A DNA stretch of 9,089 bases from Vulcanimicrobiota bacterium. Its GTDB lineage: Bacteria > Vulcanimicrobiota > Vulcanimicrobiia > Vulcanimicrobiales > Vulcanimicrobiaceae. A program made the translations under genes and the position numbers. The DNA lies in contig JAFARW010000081.1 of assembly GCA_019245275.1 (NCBI GenBank), positions 1 to 9,089 on the forward strand, given 5' to 3'. Of the stretch, positions 7,377-9,089 are shown piece after piece (the stretch's first letter is position 1; every line of letters begins with the position of its first letter). The notes beneath the pieces are model-generated. The model was given only the letters and a program-made list of their open reading frames with translations, made no database searches and had not been told where the DNA came from.

Positions 7377-8501
7377 TCACTGTCTTTCGAAAACCCAGCG
7401 CGTAATACCGCTCAGCAGTGACTTATGTTCCACGGGCCGGACATGTTGCATGACCTCGGATTCAGATTTGGCATCGAGCACCTGCACGGGGCGGCGCGCC
7501 AAGATCGGTCCTCGGTCGCTCTGTAAGATCACCCGGTGCACGCTGGCGCCGAACCAAGAGCTGCCCGCCGCAAGTGCGTCGCGCACCGCATGCGCGCCGC
7601 GAAAGGCCGGAATCGTCGACCCATCCGGAAGCTGGACGTCTTCGCTGCCCTGATCCAAAGGCAGAAACGCCGGATGAATATTGATCGCCTCGGGAAATGC
7701 GGCCACGAATCGCTCGGGCAGAATGTGCATCCAGCCGAGCAGCAGCACAACTTCCGGCTCCGTTTGCCGGACCGCGTGCATCAGACGCTCGTCATAGGTC
7801 TCGCGCGATTCAACGGCGCGATCCCAGACGATGTTTGCGATCGTGGGGACCTCCCCATCGCGCGCGCGCTCCAACACGCGCGCGTCTTCCTTGTTGGCGA
7901 TCAGCGCGTTGATCTGCAGCGGAACCCTCCCCTCACGCGATGCGTCAAGGGCCGCCTGAAAATTCGTTCCGTTTCCGGAAGCCAAAACGGTCGTGGGAAT
8001 CCGCGCATCGCTCCAGCGGCGCAGATCGAAGTCTTCGACGACGCGCGCGTCGCATTCGCGCTGGTAGTACTCGACGAGATCGGTCTCAGTGACCGCGGGA
8101 ATCAACGCAAAATCGTAGCCGAGCGCACGCAACTCTGCGAGCGCAGCGCGCAACAGATTGCTGCCGAGCGGCGAGCCGCGAAAGCGGCGCGCAGCGCCGA
8201 ACGGCCCGAAGATGCCGACATCTGCGCGTTTCGCCCAATTCTGCAGCCAAGCGAAACGTAAGCCGCGCGGCGCGTAGGTGACGAAGCCGGCGAATTCACC
8301 ATCGGATCGCGCCACGATGTTCTGACCGGCGTACGCTTCGGATGACCAGCTGCCGCCGAACTCTTGATCGATCCATGCCAGCGCAGCCCCGGACGCGCTT
8401 TTTTCATACTCGAAGCCGGCGTTGCGAATCGCTGCCAATGCTTTTGCTGAAGCTGCACGTTCGAATCGATCGTCGCGCAAATCGACGATCAGGTTCAGCA
8501 A
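7377..8501 (-). CDS. purN: GNAT-like domain fused to PurN-type phosphoribosylglycinamide formyltransferase
   Basis: The 374-residue chain has two parts. Residues 1-160 look like a GNAT acyltransferase fold, with IFGPFGAARRFRGSPLGSNLLRAAL at 97-121 (beta4 and acetyl-CoA loop) and then the YYQRECDARVVEDF end (145-158). The loop reads RGSPLG, not RGxGxG, so acetyl-CoA binding may be impaired. Residues 168-374 are a PurN domain, which formylates GAR with 10-formyl-tetrahydrofolate at step three of purine synthesis. It shows ASGNGTNFQAALD (174-186, phosphate loop), LGWMHILP (255-262), catalytic NIHP (N274, H276), SDRGP (catalytic D329) and VEH (357-359). Normal PurN is about 200 residues, so the first 160 are extra. 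About 15 residues (roughly 283-300) are inserted after NIHPAFLP compared with E. coli PurN. The start is TTG 8501, with AAGGA ten bases upstream. Only 13 bases separate it from purM, so the two are surely cotranscribed. The PurN assignment is strong; the GNAT function is unknown. Confidence 0.88.
   Translation of the reverse strand: MLNLIVDLRDDRFERAASAKALAAIRNAGFEYEKSASGAALAWIDQEFGGSWSSEAYAGQNIVARSDGEFAGFVTYAPRGLRFAWLQNWAKRADVGIFGPFGAARRFRGSPLGSNLLRAALAELRALGYDFALIPAVTETDLVEYYQRECDARVVEDFDLRRWSDARIPTTVLASGNGTNFQAALDASREGRVPLQINALIANKEDARVLERARDGEVPTIANIVWDRAVESRETYDERLMHAVRQTEPEVVLLLGWMHILPERFVAAFPEAINIHPAFLPLDQGSEDVQLPDGSTIPAFRGAHAVRDALAAGSSWFGASVHRVILQSDRGPILARRPVQVLDAKSESEVMQHVRPVEHKSLLSGITRWVFERQ
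8468..8490. repeat. 8-bp inverted repeat near the 5' end of the GNAT-purN gene
   Basis: GATCGTCG (8468-8475) and CGACGATC (8483-8490) are exact reverse complements with a 7-base loop. In the mRNA the stem would begin 12 bases into the reading frame, within the footprint of an initiating ribosome on a weak TTG start. It may tune translation or be chance; it also encodes the start of the GNAT domain. Confidence 0.4.
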
Positions 8502-8511
8502 GCGTCGCGTT

Positions 8512-8516
8512 TCCTT
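8512..8516 (-). promoter_or_regulatory. Ribosome binding site of GNAT-purN
   Basis: AAGGA on the minus strand overlaps the TAA stop codon of purM (8515-8517) and lies 10 bases before TTG 8501. It supports this TTG as the start and suggests translational coupling between purM and the fusion gene. Confidence 0.6.
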
Positions 8517-9089
8517 ATTGCCGGGCGGGATGGATGGTCACCGCAGGATCGCCTCCACGTCGCTCCTCGATCCAGCCGACAATTCGCGCGCCATCAGCCG
8601 CCGCTTTCGCGCGTTCGGCCTCCAAAAGCGGCACGACCATCGTGAAGCCGAGGCCCATATTAAAGATGCGATAACGCTCGTTCACGTCGAGATTGCCGCG
8701 TCTGCAAAGTTCCGCAATGAACGGCGGCACCGGCCAACGTGACTGCTCGAAGATCGCCTTGACGTTCGGCGGTAAAGTGCGCGGCACGTTCTCGAGCAGC
8801 CCGCCGCCTGTGATGTGCGCCATCACTTTAACGTGAGCGACGTCTTGCACGGCTCGCACTGCATCGTGATACGAGGGATGCTCGGCCAACAGCGCTTCAG
8901 CAAAAGTTGAATCGCCGAACGCGTGGCCGAATTCTTCGGAGCCGATCAGTTTACGGGCGAGCGTGTAGCCATTGGTGTGCAAACCAACCGCCGGCAGTCC
9001 GATGATCGCATCGCCGGCGGTGACGTTTTCTGGTTTTGGAATGTCGGCAACCCTGACGCTCCCGACGATTGTTCCCGCGAGATCGAATT
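8515..9089 (-). CDS. purM: Phosphoribosylformylglycinamidine cyclo-ligase PurM (N-terminal part outside window)
   Basis: PurM (AIR synthetase) uses ATP to close the imidazole ring of FGAM, giving AIR, the fifth step of purine synthesis, in the cytoplasm. The window holds the C-terminal 190 codons, ending at TAA 8515-8517; the frame is open to the window edge. At about 340-350 residues for the family, some 150-160 N-terminal residues are missing. Recognisable blocks in order are FDLAGTIVG at the edge, AGDAIIGLPAVGLHTNGYTLARK (the GLxSxGxHSNGxSLxRK family motif), VMAHITGGGLLENVPRTLP, and FNMGLGFTMVVP near the end. The in-frame TTG at 8982 lies inside the HTNGY motif and is not the true start. 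purM then purN on one strand is the same order as the E. coli purMN operon. Confidence 0.96.
   Translation of the reverse strand, partial: FDLAGTIVGSVRVADIPKPENVTAGDAIIGLPAVGLHTNGYTLARKLIGSEEFGHAFGDSTFAEALLAEHPSYHDAVRAVQDVAHVKVMAHITGGGLLENVPRTLPPNVKAIFEQSRWPVPPFIAELCRRGNLDVNERYRIFNMGLGFTMVVPLLEAERAKAAADGARIVGWIEERRGGDPAVTIHPARQ

Noticed and set aside
7536..8261. 241-codon plus-strand open frame opposite GNAT-purN
   Set aside because: It is antisense to conserved PurN motifs, and its Arg/Ala/Gln-rich composition matches a shadow frame.
1..9089. Mobile element, phage, CRISPR or defence island
   Set aside because: No transposase, integrase, direct-repeat array, tRNA with attachment site or defence domain was seen; tsaD and purMN are core chromosomal genes.

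Overview
This is a GC-rich, densely coded bacterial chromosome segment of mostly ordinary genes. I saw no insertion sequence, integrase, CRISPR array, tRNA or rRNA, and no sign of phage or plasmid. Gene content and the Ala/Arg-rich, GCG/CGC-heavy coding style suggest an environmental bacterium. My best guess, from the general look of the proteins only, is an uncultured lineage such as Eremiobacterota (WPS-2) or a relative; no marker in the window proves this.

Layout. (1) Bases 1-636, plus strand: the 3' part of an unrecognised gene with Pro/Thr-rich tracts around a beta-rich core. One base later begins a major facilitator transporter (638-2032) carrying the signature motif of the JEN1/NanT-like sialate:H+ symporter (SHS) family, so a monocarboxylate or sugar-acid substrate is likely. 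(2) Facing it on the minus strand, with an 11-base 3' overlap, is a 14-helix DHA2 (EmrB/QacA-type) drug exporter (2022-3557). (3) A 65-base divergent gap separates that gene from tsaD (3623-4651, plus), an essential tRNA t6A-modification enzyme. (4) Facing tsaD with a 4-base 3' overlap is a large secreted zinc metalloprotease of the DUF5117/DUF4953 Met-zincin type (4648-7266, minus). (5) Upstream of the protease, a 110-base gap holds a perfect 6-7-6 inverted repeat overlapping a possible promoter. (6) At the right end, also on the minus strand, is a purine-biosynthesis pair: purM (partial, runs off the window) followed 13 bases later by a purN-like formyltransferase with an N-terminal GNAT acetyltransferase-like domain.

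How the genes work together. The purM-purN pair is the only clear pathway unit: PurN makes formyl-GAR and PurM closes the imidazole ring two steps later. The two transporters, tsaD and the protease are convergent or divergent singletons or belong to other units. The most unusual element is the GNAT-PurN fusion, whose formyltransferase half also has an insertion just after the catalytic N-x-H-P motif and whose GNAT half has a degenerate acetyl-CoA loop. I did not find a convincing new multi-gene system here.
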